A DNA stretch of 64,000 nucleotides. Source: Terrabacter terrigena. Its GTDB lineage: Bacteria > Actinomycetota > Actinomycetes > Actinomycetales > Dermatophilaceae. The stretch lies in assembly GCF_042676085.1 (NCBI RefSeq), contig NZ_JBHTKH010000001.1, positions 496,001-560,000 on the forward strand. Direction: 5' to 3'. The position numbers were made by a program, and so were the translations under genes. Positions 41,637 through 50,068 of this stretch are shown one piece after another (position 1 is the first letter of the stretch; each line of letters begins with the position of its first letter). The notes beneath the pieces are model-generated. The model saw only the letters and a list, made by a program, of their open reading frames with translations. It made no database searches and had not been told where the DNA came from.

Positions 41637-42513
41637 CGGCTCGCTCCGGAGCGGTGGAGTCGTAGCCGGCAGGCTCGAGGCCGGCCCAGTCGGACTTCTC
41701 GGGGCCCACCTGCTGGCCCTCGGGGCAGTGGGCCCGGAAGTCGCACCACGAGCAGATCGCCGACGGGCGCGGCGCGAAGCGGGTCGACTCGACCCCCACC
41801 TGCGTGTAGTCGGCATCGGCCCTGCGCAGGTCGGAGGCGATCGACTCGGCCTCGGCGACCTTGCGCGCGAGCGACTCGTCGGTGTGCTCGTGCACGGCGA
41901 CCGTGCCGGACGGCACGTGGTGCAGCTCGACCCGACGGCAGGGCCGACGGAAGATCCGCGCCGACGCGACGGCATACAGGGCGAGGGGCAGGGACGTGCG
42001 CGCGTCGTCGTCGGTGGGCACCTGCCGGCCGGTCTTGTAGTCGACGACGACGAGCTGGCCGTCACGGTCGTCGAGGCGGTCGATGCGGCCGGTGATCGCC
42101 ACCTCGTCGGTCTTGAGCGAGACGCTGCGCTCGATGCCGACGGGCTGGTTGTCGCGGTCGCTGTGTCGCAGGTAGTCGGTGACGGCGTCACGCACGCGAA
42201 GGCGCCAGGCCGCCGACTGCTCGGGGTCACGGAACCCGACGTCGATCCACGACGTGCGCACGAGCTCGGCGACGCCCGCCGGGGTGCGCTGGAAGACAGG
42301 GAGGTCCCAGAAGTCACGCAGCACGTTGTGGGTGGCGATGCCGACCGAGGTGTGGGCGCGCTGCGGCCGGGCTTGCGGCCGCGGCCGGTCGAGGTACTGC
42401 ATGCGGTAGCGGCGCGGGCAGTCGAGGTACGCGAGCAGCCGCGAGGGCGAGCCGGAGTAGAGCGGCGTGGGCATGCCCGCGAAGGTCGTCTGCTCGGCGG
42501 CTCCGGTCGTCAC
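41629..42513 (-). CDS. Cas4/RecB-type PD-(D/E)XK nuclease with Fe-S cysteines
   Basis: The 294-residue protein has the nuclease core VGIATHNVL, AITGRIDRLDDRDGQLVVVDYKTG (partly) and QLPLALYAVAS-like LPLALYAVASARIF. C32 (YLDCPRRYRMQYL) and the terminal cysteines CSWCDFRAHC form the probable iron-sulfur cluster. This is the RecB-exonuclease family of actinobacteria. It has no CRISPR array or cas genes nearby, so a repair or housekeeping role is likelier than Cas4. GTG start at 42513. Confidence 0.88.
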   Translation of the reverse strand: MTTGAAEQTTFAGMPTPLYSGSPSRLLAYLDCPRRYRMQYLDRPRPQARPQRAHTSVGIATHNVLRDFWDLPVFQRTPAGVAELVRTSWIDVGFRDPEQSAAWRLRVRDAVTDYLRHSDRDNQPVGIERSVSLKTDEVAITGRIDRLDDRDGQLVVVDYKTGRQVPTDDDARTSLPLALYAVASARIFRRPCRRVELHHVPSGTVAVHEHTDESLARKVAEAESIASDLRRADADYTQVGVESTRFAPRPSAICSWCDFRAHCPEGQQVGPEKSDWAGLEPAGYDSTAPERADA

Positions 42514-42605
42514 GCCGACACCCTACGACCGCGGGCCGACACGACGCGGGAACCGTGCACACCCGTCCCAGCCGGGTCGCGGGACGTCGGCCGCCGGGAG
42601 TCCGG

Positions 42606-43220
42606 TCAGCCCTGTCCGCTCACGAACGCCCGCACCGAGTCGGCCACCATCTGCACGGCGATGGCCGACAGGAGAAGGCCGGCGATGCGCGTGAGCAGCA
42701 TCGTGCCGCTCTCGCGGAGCAGGCCGCGCACCTGGCCTGCGAACCTCAGCACGAGGTAGACGACGAGCATGGCGGCCACGAGCGCCGCACCGACGGCGAC
42801 GTACTCCCCTGCCGTGTCGGAGCGCTGCACGGCGAGCATCGTCGCGACGATCGCGCCGGGTCCCGCCAGCAGCGGGGTGCCGAGCGGCACGAGCGCGACG
42901 TTGACGCCGGCGTCGGCGAGCGAGTCGGACTCCTTGCCTGTCAGCAGCTCGAGGGCCACGAGCAGCAGCAGGAGCCCTCCGGCACCCTGGAGCGCGGCGA
43001 TCGAGATGTGCAGGTAGTCGAGGATGCTACGGCCGAAGAGCGCGAACATGGCGATCACGAAGACCGCCACGAGAGAGGCGCGCCGGGCGGCGACGTTGCG
43101 CTGGACCTTGGTGAGCGACCCCGTGAGGGCCAGGAAGATCGGCACCGCGCCGGGCGGCTCGAGGATCACGACGAGGGTGATGAAGGTGCTGAGGAAGACG
43201 GTCAGGTCGAAGAGGTTCAC
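42606..43220 (-). CDS. MarC family integral membrane protein
   Basis: The 204-residue, six-helix membrane protein begins VNLFDLTVFLSTFITLVVIL and has the family motifs EPPGAVPIFLALT and LLLLLVALELLTGKES and VPLGTPLLAGPGAIVATML. The function of MarC is unknown; it is not an antibiotic efflux pump despite its name. The GTG start overlaps the upstream PHP gene stop by four bases (GTGA), so the two are coupled. Confidence 0.88.
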   Translation of the reverse strand: MNLFDLTVFLSTFITLVVILEPPGAVPIFLALTGSLTKVQRNVAARRASLVAVFVIAMFALFGRSILDYLHISIAALQGAGGLLLLLVALELLTGKESDSLADAGVNVALVPLGTPLLAGPGAIVATMLAVQRSDTAGEYVAVGAALVAAMLVVYLVLRFAGQVRGLLRESGTMLLTRIAGLLLSAIAVQMVADSVRAFVSGQG

Positions 43221-44095
43221 GCCCGTACCACCTGGGTGACCCCGCTCGAGGCGGCCTCGATCGCCTCGAGCACCTCCGGGGTCGTGGTGTTCTCGGCGAG
43301 CCGGTTGCGCTTGCCCGCTCCGTGGTAGTCGCTCGACCCGGTCAGCACGAGGCCCAGACGGTCCGCGAGCGCCGTGGCGCGTTCGACCTCGGCGCGTCCG
43401 TGGTCACGGTGGTAGGCCTCGAGGCCCACGAGTCCGGCGGCGGACATCCGCTCGACGAGGGCGTCGTCGAGGCCGCCCGAGCGCGTGCGGGTGAACGGGT
43501 GGGCGATGACGGGCACGCCACCGGCCGCCCGGACGAGCTCGACCGCACGCACGGGGTCGGGGGCGTAGTGCCCGACGTAGTAGGGCGAGTCGTCGCCGAG
43601 CCACTCGCGGAACGCCTCGTCCCGGTGCCGGATCGTGCCGTTCGCGATGAGGGCGTCGGCGATGTGGGGGCGCCCCGCCGTCGCCCCGGGGGCCACCTGG
43701 GACTCGACCTCGGCGTACGTCAGGGGTATGCCGTCAGCCGCCATCAGCTCGACCATGCGCTCGAGGCGCGTGGACCGTGAGTCGCGGGCCCGGGCGAGCT
43801 CGTGCGTGAGCGGCAGGTCGTCGGGGTCGGTGAGGTAGCCGAGGAGGTGGATCGAGGAGTAGCGCCAGGCGCAGGAGATCTCGATGCCGCGCACCAGCGA
43901 GATGCCGTGGCGCCGGGCCGCGTCGGCCGCCTCGTCCCAGCCCGCGACGGTGTCGTGGTCGGTGATCGCGAGGACGTCGACGCCGGCAGCAGCCGCAGCC
44001 GCCACGAGCTCGTCGGGGGTCTGCGTCCCGTCACTCACGGAGGAGTGCGTGTGCAGGTCGATGACCGGCCCCGCACCTGCCCCTGTCGACGTCAC
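43217..44095 (-). CDS. PHP-domain phosphoesterase
   Basis: The 292-residue protein has the metal-binding motifs of the PHP family: DLHTHSSVSDGTQTP, ITDHDTVAGW, GIEISCAW, VIAHPFTRTRSGGLDD and GLEAYHRDHG, then GSSDYHGAGKRN. It is similar to predicted metal-dependent phosphoesterases (TrpH/YciV type) that act on 5'-phosphorylated nucleotides or RNA ends. The GTG at 44095 begins VTSTGAGAGPVIDLHTH. It carries an ATA codon inside a GGCATAC motif at 43726. It is in one unit with marC. Confidence 0.9.
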   Translation of the reverse strand: MTSTGAGAGPVIDLHTHSSVSDGTQTPDELVAAAAAAGVDVLAITDHDTVAGWDEAADAARRHGISLVRGIEISCAWRYSSIHLLGYLTDPDDLPLTHELARARDSRSTRLERMVELMAADGIPLTYAEVESQVAPGATAGRPHIADALIANGTIRHRDEAFREWLGDDSPYYVGHYAPDPVRAVELVRAAGGVPVIAHPFTRTRSGGLDDALVERMSAAGLVGLEAYHRDHGRAEVERATALADRLGLVLTGSSDYHGAGKRNRLAENTTTPEVLEAIEAASSGVTQVVRA

Positions 44096-44202
44096 GCCCC
44101 AAGAGTAGGGCCGCGTGGCACCCGCCCCAGCCACCTCTCCCGCCTGTCGACTCCTGGGAGCCGACGACGTCCTCGTCGCGGCGACAGCTCCCGCGCGAGG
44201 GA

Positions 44203-44745
44203 TCAGGCCTGGGAGGCCGGGTCGGGGCCCGGCCAGCTGCGGTCGGGCACCGGCGTCGGCCGGCCCGGCTGCTCCCCACCGCGGGCCTCGAGGTAGCTCT
44301 CCTTCGGCACCATCACCTTGCGGCGGAAGATGCACACCACGGTGCCGTCCTGCTTGTAGCCGATCGTCTCGACGTGGACGACGCCCCGGTCGTCCTTCGA
44401 CGTCGACTCCCACTTGTCGAGCACGCGCGTCTCGCCGTAGAGCGTGTCGCCGTGGAAGGTCGGCGCCACGTGGCGCAGCGACTCGATCTCGAGGTTCGCG
44501 ATCGCCTTGCCAGAGACGTCGGCCACCGACATGCCGAGCAGGATCGAGTAGACGTAGTTGCCGACGACGACGTTCTGGCCGAACTGCGTCGTCTCCTCCG
44601 CGTAGTGGGTGTCGAGGTGCAGCGGGTGGTGGTTCATCGTCAGCAGGCAGAAGAGGTGGTCGTCGTACTCGGTGACCGTCTTGCCGGGCCAGTGCTTGTA
44701 GACCGCCCCGACCTCGAACTCCTCGTAGCTGCGCCCGAACTGCAT
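44203..44745 (-). CDS. MaoC-type hotdog-fold dehydratase
   Basis: The 180-residue hotdog protein has the hydratase-like active-site region FCLLTMNHHPLHLDTHYAEET and TFHGDTLYGETRVLDKWES, then VCIFRRKVMVPKE. It hydrates or dehydrates an enoyl-CoA. With the acyl-CoA dehydrogenase and two CoA-ester lyases in this window it may act in the ethylmalonyl-CoA pathway (mesaconyl-CoA hydratase step). The ATG at 44745 follows GGAGGAG. The Pro-rich tail is unusual and may be disordered. Confidence 0.85.
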   Translation of the reverse strand: MQFGRSYEEFEVGAVYKHWPGKTVTEYDDHLFCLLTMNHHPLHLDTHYAEETTQFGQNVVVGNYVYSILLGMSVADVSGKAIANLEIESLRHVAPTFHGDTLYGETRVLDKWESTSKDDRGVVHVETIGYKQDGTVVCIFRRKVMVPKESYLEARGGEQPGRPTPVPDRSWPGPDPASQA

Positions 44746-44840
44746 CCCAACTCCTCCGACCGACGACACGCGAATAGCCAACGGCTCCCAGCCTGCCGGA
44801 GCACACGGCATACGACCACGGGCGTATGTCGTGTGCTTGC

Positions 44841-46415
44841 TCACGGTCGGCCGGTGACCTCGGTGACCTCCGCGTCGCCGTCGGTGGGAGGGGCCACCGC
44901 CCCCAGCTCGCCCGTGTCGGAGAGGACGGGCGCCGACGACACGGTGGCGTGCGGCACGGGGTCGACCGGCAGGGTCGCACCGGCCGCGGGACGGGGCCGC
45001 ACGCCCTGGGAGCGCGCCACGAGCAGGCCTGCGAAGTACGTGCCGAGCGACACACCGGCCGCGAGGCCGAGCCCCAGACCGAACGCCTGCACGAGCGTCG
45101 GGACCCCCACGGCGAAACCGTTGCCGTCGGGGTTGGTGACGAGCTGCGAGATTCCCTCGTAGGCCATGCGCCCGGGCAACAGTGGCACGATTGCGGCCGT
45201 GGTGACGGCGAGCGCCGAGATGGTGAGGCGCTTGGCGACGAGCCGTGAGGCGAAACCCACGACGAGGGCGGCCGTGGCCGACCCGGTGACGGCACCGAGC
45301 TGGAGGGCCCGCTCGCCGACCGCGAGGATCGCCCAACCCAGGCCGCCTGCGACGCCGGCGACGGCGACGGCCCGGCCACTCGAGTACGACATGACGGCGA
45401 AGGCGACGGAGATGACCACGGCGCAGACGATCTGCACGGCCACGTCGTCGGTGAGCAGGGTCTGCGAGCTGATCGCGATCGGGTAGTCGAGCCGCTTGCC
45501 GAGCGACAGCACGATCGAGATGCCGACCGCGATGCCGAGCGAGAGCACGACGACCTCGAACGCGCGCGCCCCCGCCGTGACGTAGTAGCCCTCGAGGGCG
45601 TCCTCCGCCGCGCCGACGACCGACAGCCCCGACAGGAGCAGCACGATGCCGGAGGCCACGACGAGCGACGGCGAGACGCTGCCGAAGAAGGTGACGCCCG
45701 CGGACTGCGCCACGACGACGAGCGTGGCGACGGCAGTCGGGATGGCTGCCGCGACGATCTGGGCGAAGAACGCCGCGACGCCGGCGCCCGTGAGCCAGTT
45801 CAGCACCCGCCCCACGATCGTGGCCGTGACGAAGCTGAGCGCGACGATGAAGACCCCGGCACCCACCAGCGCTGCGGCACCGGCGGCCAGCGCGCCACCG
45901 GCGACGGCCACGAGCCAACGTCGGTACGGGTGCGGGGCCGTGATGACGCCGTCGAAGCGCACCCGCGCCTCCTCGACGGGCACGGGGTCCTGCGACAGGT
46001 CGACGATGAGCCCACGCAGCCGCTCGAGCCGGGTGTAGTCCTGCACGCGGAAGCGCACGATGCGCAGCACGGTGATCGGGTCGGCGTTCGGGCCACGGTG
46101 GTAGGAGACGGTGACCGACGTGTAGGTGACGTCGACGTGCACCGAGCTCAGGCCGTACGCCTTCGTCAGCGTGAGCACGGTCGCCGTGACGTCCGCGGCT
46201 GCCGCCCCTGTCGCGATCATCGCGACGCCGGCGCGCATCGCGAGGTCGATGACGGCCAGGGCCGTGTGCGCGTCGACCCCGTCGGGGGTGGTCCAGATCG
46301 GGATCTCGTCGGTCGGTGGCCCACTCGGTCTCATCGCCCGTCGCGTGCTCGCGCGGAGCGACGGGAGCGTGCGGTGGGCGGTGGTCGGCCGGGACGTTCG
46401 CTCGGTGGAGGCCAC
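44841..46415 (-). CDS. ThrE-type threonine/serine exporter
   Basis: The 524-residue protein has a soluble N-terminal part with the ThrE signature (MRAGVAMIATGAAAADVTA, then AYGLSSVHVDVTYTSVTVS) and about ten membrane helices. Corynebacterial ThrE exports threonine and serine; both halves (ThrE and ThrE_2 domains) are present. The GTG at 46415 (VASTERTSRP) has a TACAGT -10-like box eight bases upstream, within a GGCATAC motif, so a leaderless transcript is possible. A later ATG (MRPSGPPTDEI) is another option. Confidence 0.88.
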   Translation of the reverse strand: MASTERTSRPTTAHRTLPSLRASTRRAMRPSGPPTDEIPIWTTPDGVDAHTALAVIDLAMRAGVAMIATGAAAADVTATVLTLTKAYGLSSVHVDVTYTSVTVSYHRGPNADPITVLRIVRFRVQDYTRLERLRGLIVDLSQDPVPVEEARVRFDGVITAPHPYRRWLVAVAGGALAAGAAALVGAGVFIVALSFVTATIVGRVLNWLTGAGVAAFFAQIVAAAIPTAVATLVVVAQSAGVTFFGSVSPSLVVASGIVLLLSGLSVVGAAEDALEGYYVTAGARAFEVVVLSLGIAVGISIVLSLGKRLDYPIAISSQTLLTDDVAVQIVCAVVISVAFAVMSYSSGRAVAVAGVAGGLGWAILAVGERALQLGAVTGSATAALVVGFASRLVAKRLTISALAVTTAAIVPLLPGRMAYEGISQLVTNPDGNGFAVGVPTLVQAFGLGLGLAAGVSLGTYFAGLLVARSQGVRPRPAAGATLPVDPVPHATVSSAPVLSDTGELGAVAPPTDGDAEVTEVTGRP

Positions 46416-46566
46416 CCCCAGACTGTATGCCGCCCCGGTCCGGCCGCAGGTACCCCCGAGGGGTCTCCCGGGGCCGGCGGGGGCCGGTCCGGGCGGCCGC
46501 CGCACTGACGGCACACGCCCGGAAACCCGGTTCGGCGCGTCTCCCGCTTCGTGACACGATGGCCAG

Positions 46567-48099
46567 GTGATGAGCGAAGAGCAGAAGGTCTCCCCGAGCC
46601 GCAAGCGTCCGACGACCGACGAGTTCCGGGCCTTCGTCGCGACCGGCTGGGCGCCCCGCAGCACCGAGGTGACCCCTCGGTCCGAGGTCGCCGACCACGC
46701 GGCGCGTCGCCGCGAGGCCGTCAGTGCCGCCTTCCCCGGCGAGCGCCTCGTCGTGCCGGCCGGTGGGCTCAAGGTCCGTAGCAACGACACCGACTACGTC
46801 TTCCGACCGCACAGCGCCTTCGCCCACCTCACGGGCCTCGGCAGCGACCGCGAGCCCGACGCCGTGCTCGTCCTCGAGCCGCGGGCCGGCGACGCCGCCG
46901 GTCACGAGGCCGTGCTCTACTTCCGTCCCCTCGCCGACCGCGACACCGAGGAGTTCTTCGGTGACTCGCGCTACGGCGAGTTCTGGGTCGGTGCCCGTCC
47001 GACGCTCGCCGACATCGAGTCCGAGCTCGGCCTGGCGGCCCGCCACATCGACGAGTTCTCCGACGCCGTCGGCAAGGACGCCGGACAGGTGACGGTCCGG
47101 GTCGTGCGTGACGCCGACGCCGAGGTCGCCGTCCGTGTCGACCGGGCGCGCGCCGCGGCCTCCGAGACGCAGGACGCCACCGAGGCCGAGACCCGCGTCG
47201 ACCGCCAGCGCGAGGCCGACGACCAGCTCGCCCACTTCCTCTCGACGCTCCGCCTCGTCAAGGACGAGTGGGAGGTCGAGCAGATGCGTGACGCGGTCGA
47301 GGGCACCCGTCTGGGCTTCGAGGCCGTCATCGCCGACCTGCCCGAGGCGGTCCGTCGCGGACGCGGCGAGCGCTGGGTCGAGGGGGTCTTCGGGCTGCAC
47401 GCCCGCCACCACGGCAACGGCGTCGGCTACGACTCGATCTGTGCGAGCGGCGACCACGCCAACACGCTGCACTGGATCAAGAACACCGGTGAGGTCAGGG
47501 ACGGCGACCTGCTGCTCCTCGACGCCGGCGTCGAGGTCGACTCGCTCTTCACCGCCGACATCACCCGCACGCTGCCCGTCAGCGGCACGTTCACCGACGC
47601 GCAGCGCAGGATCTACGACGCCGTGTACGCCGCCCAGGAGGCGGGCATCGCCGCGTGCAAGCCCGGCAACAAGTTCAGCGACGTGCACGCCGCGGCGATC
47701 CGCGTCATCGCCGAGCACCTGCACGAGTGGGGCCTGCTGCCCGAGGGCGTCGACGTCGAGGGCACCCTCGACGCCGACCACGGCCAGTACCACCGCCGCT
47801 GGATGGTGCACGGCACGAGCCACCACCTCGGCCTCGACGTGCACGACTGCGCGCTCGCCACCCGCGAGGAGTACTCCGACGCCGAGCTGGAGCCCGGCAT
47901 GGTCCTCACCGTCGAGCCGGGCCTCTACTTCAAGGCCGACGACGAGCTCGTCCCCGACGAGCTCCGCGGCAACGGCGTGCGCATCGAGGACGACATCCTC
48001 ATCACCGACGACGGCTGCGAGAACCTGTCGGCCGCGATGCCACGCAGCAGCGCCGACGTCGAGGCCTGGATCGCCGGCATCTGGGGCGCTCGCAGCTAG
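46567..48099 (+). CDS. pepP: Xaa-Pro aminopeptidase (M24B)
   Basis: Removes N-terminal residues followed by proline. The 510-residue protein has an N-terminal domain and the creatinase-fold catalytic domain with metal ligands in LLLLDAGVEVDSLFTADITRT (two Asp), GTSHHLGLDVHD (His), LTVEPGLYFKA (Glu) and GNGVRIEDDIL (Glu). Full-length compared with E. coli PepP plus extra N-terminal tail. The start is GTG 46567 with ATG 46570 beside it. Its TAG stop overlaps the convergent lipoprotein's TAG by the palindrome CTAG. Confidence 0.93.
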   Translation: MMSEEQKVSPSRKRPTTDEFRAFVATGWAPRSTEVTPRSEVADHAARRREAVSAAFPGERLVVPAGGLKVRSNDTDYVFRPHSAFAHLTGLGSDREPDAVLVLEPRAGDAAGHEAVLYFRPLADRDTEEFFGDSRYGEFWVGARPTLADIESELGLAARHIDEFSDAVGKDAGQVTVRVVRDADAEVAVRVDRARAAASETQDATEAETRVDRQREADDQLAHFLSTLRLVKDEWEVEQMRDAVEGTRLGFEAVIADLPEAVRRGRGERWVEGVFGLHARHHGNGVGYDSICASGDHANTLHWIKNTGEVRDGDLLLLDAGVEVDSLFTADITRTLPVSGTFTDAQRRIYDAVYAAQEAGIAACKPGNKFSDVHAAAIRVIAEHLHEWGLLPEGVDVEGTLDADHGQYHRRWMVHGTSHHLGLDVHDCALATREEYSDAELEPGMVLTVEPGLYFKADDELVPDELRGNGVRIEDDILITDDGCENLSAAMPRSSADVEAWIAGIWGARS

Positions 48100-49295
48100 C
48101 GCGTCATCGGCACGTCGGTCGGCAGCGCCTCCGGCGGGGTCGGCTGGGCGCCGGTGCTGCCCTGGAACCCTCCGCCGGGCGACCCCGGCACCTCGGTCGG
48201 CTGGTCCGGTGCCGGCACCGGCAGCGGCGGCGGCCCGACGGAGCCGTCCGACGAGACCGAGCCGTTCGGGTCCGGGCCGGGGATCGGCGGGCTCCACCGC
48301 TCGACGAGGGCCACCAGCGTGCTCGCCTCCCGGCTCTCGAGGTTCGTGCCCAGCACGGCCGGGTCGCAGCCGGGGTCGACGTCGACCCGCACGCTCGGCC
48401 CGGTGGCATACCGCAGCACGAGGCTGAAGCGTGGGTCGGACGCCTTGCCCGACCCGTCGCAGGTCCGGCCGGTGGGTCGGGTGGACAGGGCGCCCAGCGC
48501 CGCGACCACCTCGGCCGACCGGGCGGCATCCAGCGCGGTGGCCCGCGCCGAGCCGTCGACAGCGGGACGGCAGACGACCACGGTCGGGCCGCCCTCGGGG
48601 GCGAGCAGCCGGTCGTCGCCGAGCCGCCCCCACGACCGGACACGGCACGGCTCCTCCGCCACCGTCGGTCGCGTTCTCGCGCCCACGGTCTCGTGGAGCA
48701 CGACTCCGAGCGGGGCACCGGAGACGAAGTCGCCGTTCGTCGCGGTCGAGCAGGCGTTGGCGTCCGCCTTGGCGGCCACCCACACGATCGCGTCACCGTA
48801 GGCGGCGCCCACGAGGTATGCCGTCTCGTTGCCGGCCATGTCCGTGCAGGGGCGGGGCCTCAGGGCCGAGCGCGGCGCCCAGGTCATCGCCTCGACGACC
48901 GCAGTGCGCTGTGCCCCGGTCGCGACCGTGCGCGTCCTCAGCGGGAACGGTGCCACGAGCGGTGTGGTCGCCGTGATGTCCATGACGGGATAGCCGCAGA
49001 CGACGAGGGAGACCGGCGCCCGTTCCGGCAGCAGGCGCGCGGCACCGTCGACCCCTTGCGGCTTCTCGGGCACGGTCGTGCCCGCGGCGTCCTCGAGGGA
49101 GACCGGGCACGCGAGCGCACCGTCGGGCGCGACGGGCTGGGTCGTCAGCGGCCGCACGGCCGCCGTCGGCTCCGCGCCCGGGGCGTCGTACGTCGTGCTG
49201 CCGCACGCAGCGAGCGCGAGCGCCACGACCGGCGCGAGCGCCACGGCCGCGAGGGTGCGGCGCACGGCATACGGGAGGGGTCTGCGAGCCGACAT
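48096..49295 (-). CDS. Secreted lipoprotein of unknown function
   Basis: The 399-residue protein has a signal peptide with lipobox (VVALALAACGSTT, cleavage before Cys31). About ten further cysteines follow, suggesting disulfides, and a low-complexity Pro/Gly/Ser-rich C-terminal tail from about residue 335. No known domain is recognised; Thr/Ala/Val-rich beta segments (TVVVCRPAVDGSA, FSLVLRYATGPSVRVDVD) suggest an extracellular beta-rich fold. The ATG at 49295 follows AAGGAG. Confidence 0.8.
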   Translation of the reverse strand: MSARRPLPYAVRRTLAAVALAPVVALALAACGSTTYDAPGAEPTAAVRPLTTQPVAPDGALACPVSLEDAAGTTVPEKPQGVDGAARLLPERAPVSLVVCGYPVMDITATTPLVAPFPLRTRTVATGAQRTAVVEAMTWAPRSALRPRPCTDMAGNETAYLVGAAYGDAIVWVAAKADANACSTATNGDFVSGAPLGVVLHETVGARTRPTVAEEPCRVRSWGRLGDDRLLAPEGGPTVVVCRPAVDGSARATALDAARSAEVVAALGALSTRPTGRTCDGSGKASDPRFSLVLRYATGPSVRVDVDPGCDPAVLGTNLESREASTLVALVERWSPPIPGPDPNGSVSSDGSVGPPPLPVPAPDQPTEVPGSPGGGFQGSTGAQPTPPEALPTDVPMTR

Positions 49296-49385
49296 CGGGT
49301 GCTCCTTCGTCGGGATCCGTCACCCTGTAGGACACCCTGTGGGGCTGGTTCGTTGCAGCCGGTCCGGGTTGAGCAGCCCGACGGG

Positions 49386-50030
49386 TCAGCCGGGGGGCGG
49401 CGCAGGCGGGTCGTCAGCCCGCGGCGGCGCGCCCGGCGCTCCCGAAGGGCCTCCCGGCCCTGCATGCGGCGTCCCCTGCGGCGTCCCCTGCGGCGTCACC
49501 GGCGCGATGCCGATGCTGGACTGCCCGCCGACGGAGATACCCGCTTTGGCGAGGATCTCGCGCCCCTGCTGGGCCACCTTGTGCTCGGCGAACACCTCGT
49601 AGCGGGTGGCCACGACCTGGCTCACCGACGAGAAGTCACGAGCACCACGGGTGAATGCGTAGCCGACGAGTGACCAGATGAGGCCGAACACGGCTCCGTA
49701 CAGGGCGGTCGAGAGCAGCAGTGTCACCGCGCTCGTCGGCCGGGAGAAGAGCGACAGGATGAGCCCGACGAACAGGCCCAGCCAGATCCCGGAGAGCAGC
49801 CCGCCCAGCGCCACCCGGCCCCAGGTGAGCCGCGCGGTCACCCGTTCCAGCTGCTTGAGGTCGGTGCCGACGATGAGGCAGTTCTCGACCGGGAACTGGT
49901 TGTCCGACAGCGTGTCGACGGCCTTCTGGGCGTCCTCGTACTCGTCGAAGACGCCGAGCGACATGGGGTACTCCAAGGACAGCGTCGCGAATCCCTGGCG
50001 TCCCCCCGGGCCCTTCGGTTGCAGGCTCAT
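49386..50030 (-). CDS. General stress protein 17M-like membrane protein
   Basis: The 214-residue protein has an N-terminal heat-stress-type domain (YEDAQKAVDTLSDNQFPVENCLIVGTD (partly), LERVTARLTWGR), two glycine-rich hydrophobic helices (LGGLLSGIWLGLFVGLIL, LYGAVFGLIWSLVGYAF) and a Pro/Gly tail with GTPQ repeats. The hydrophobic pair resembles a glycine-zipper membrane insertion; exact role unknown. ATG 50030 is the start of MSLQPKGPGG. No strong ribosome site. Confidence 0.8.
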   Translation of the reverse strand: MSLQPKGPGGRQGFATLSLEYPMSLGVFDEYEDAQKAVDTLSDNQFPVENCLIVGTDLKQLERVTARLTWGRVALGGLLSGIWLGLFVGLILSLFSRPTSAVTLLLSTALYGAVFGLIWSLVGYAFTRGARDFSSVSQVVATRYEVFAEHKVAQQGREILAKAGISVGGQSSIGIAPVTPQGTPQGTPHAGPGGPSGAPGAPPRADDPPAPPPG

Positions 50031-50068
50031 GTCCCCATCCTCGCACCAGGCCCCCGGGCACCGGGTTG

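Noticed and set aside
41629..42513. Cas4 of a CRISPR system
   Set aside because: There is no array or other cas gene in the window and the protein fits the actinobacterial RecB-exonuclease family, so a CRISPR link is not supported.
44203..48783. Very long open frame (over 1500 codons) on the minus strand across the MaoC, ThrE and aminopeptidase genes
   Set aside because: Only its last 180 codons are the MaoC gene; the rest is antisense or out of frame to real genes and has Arg/Gly/Ala-rich shadow composition typical of high-G+C DNA.
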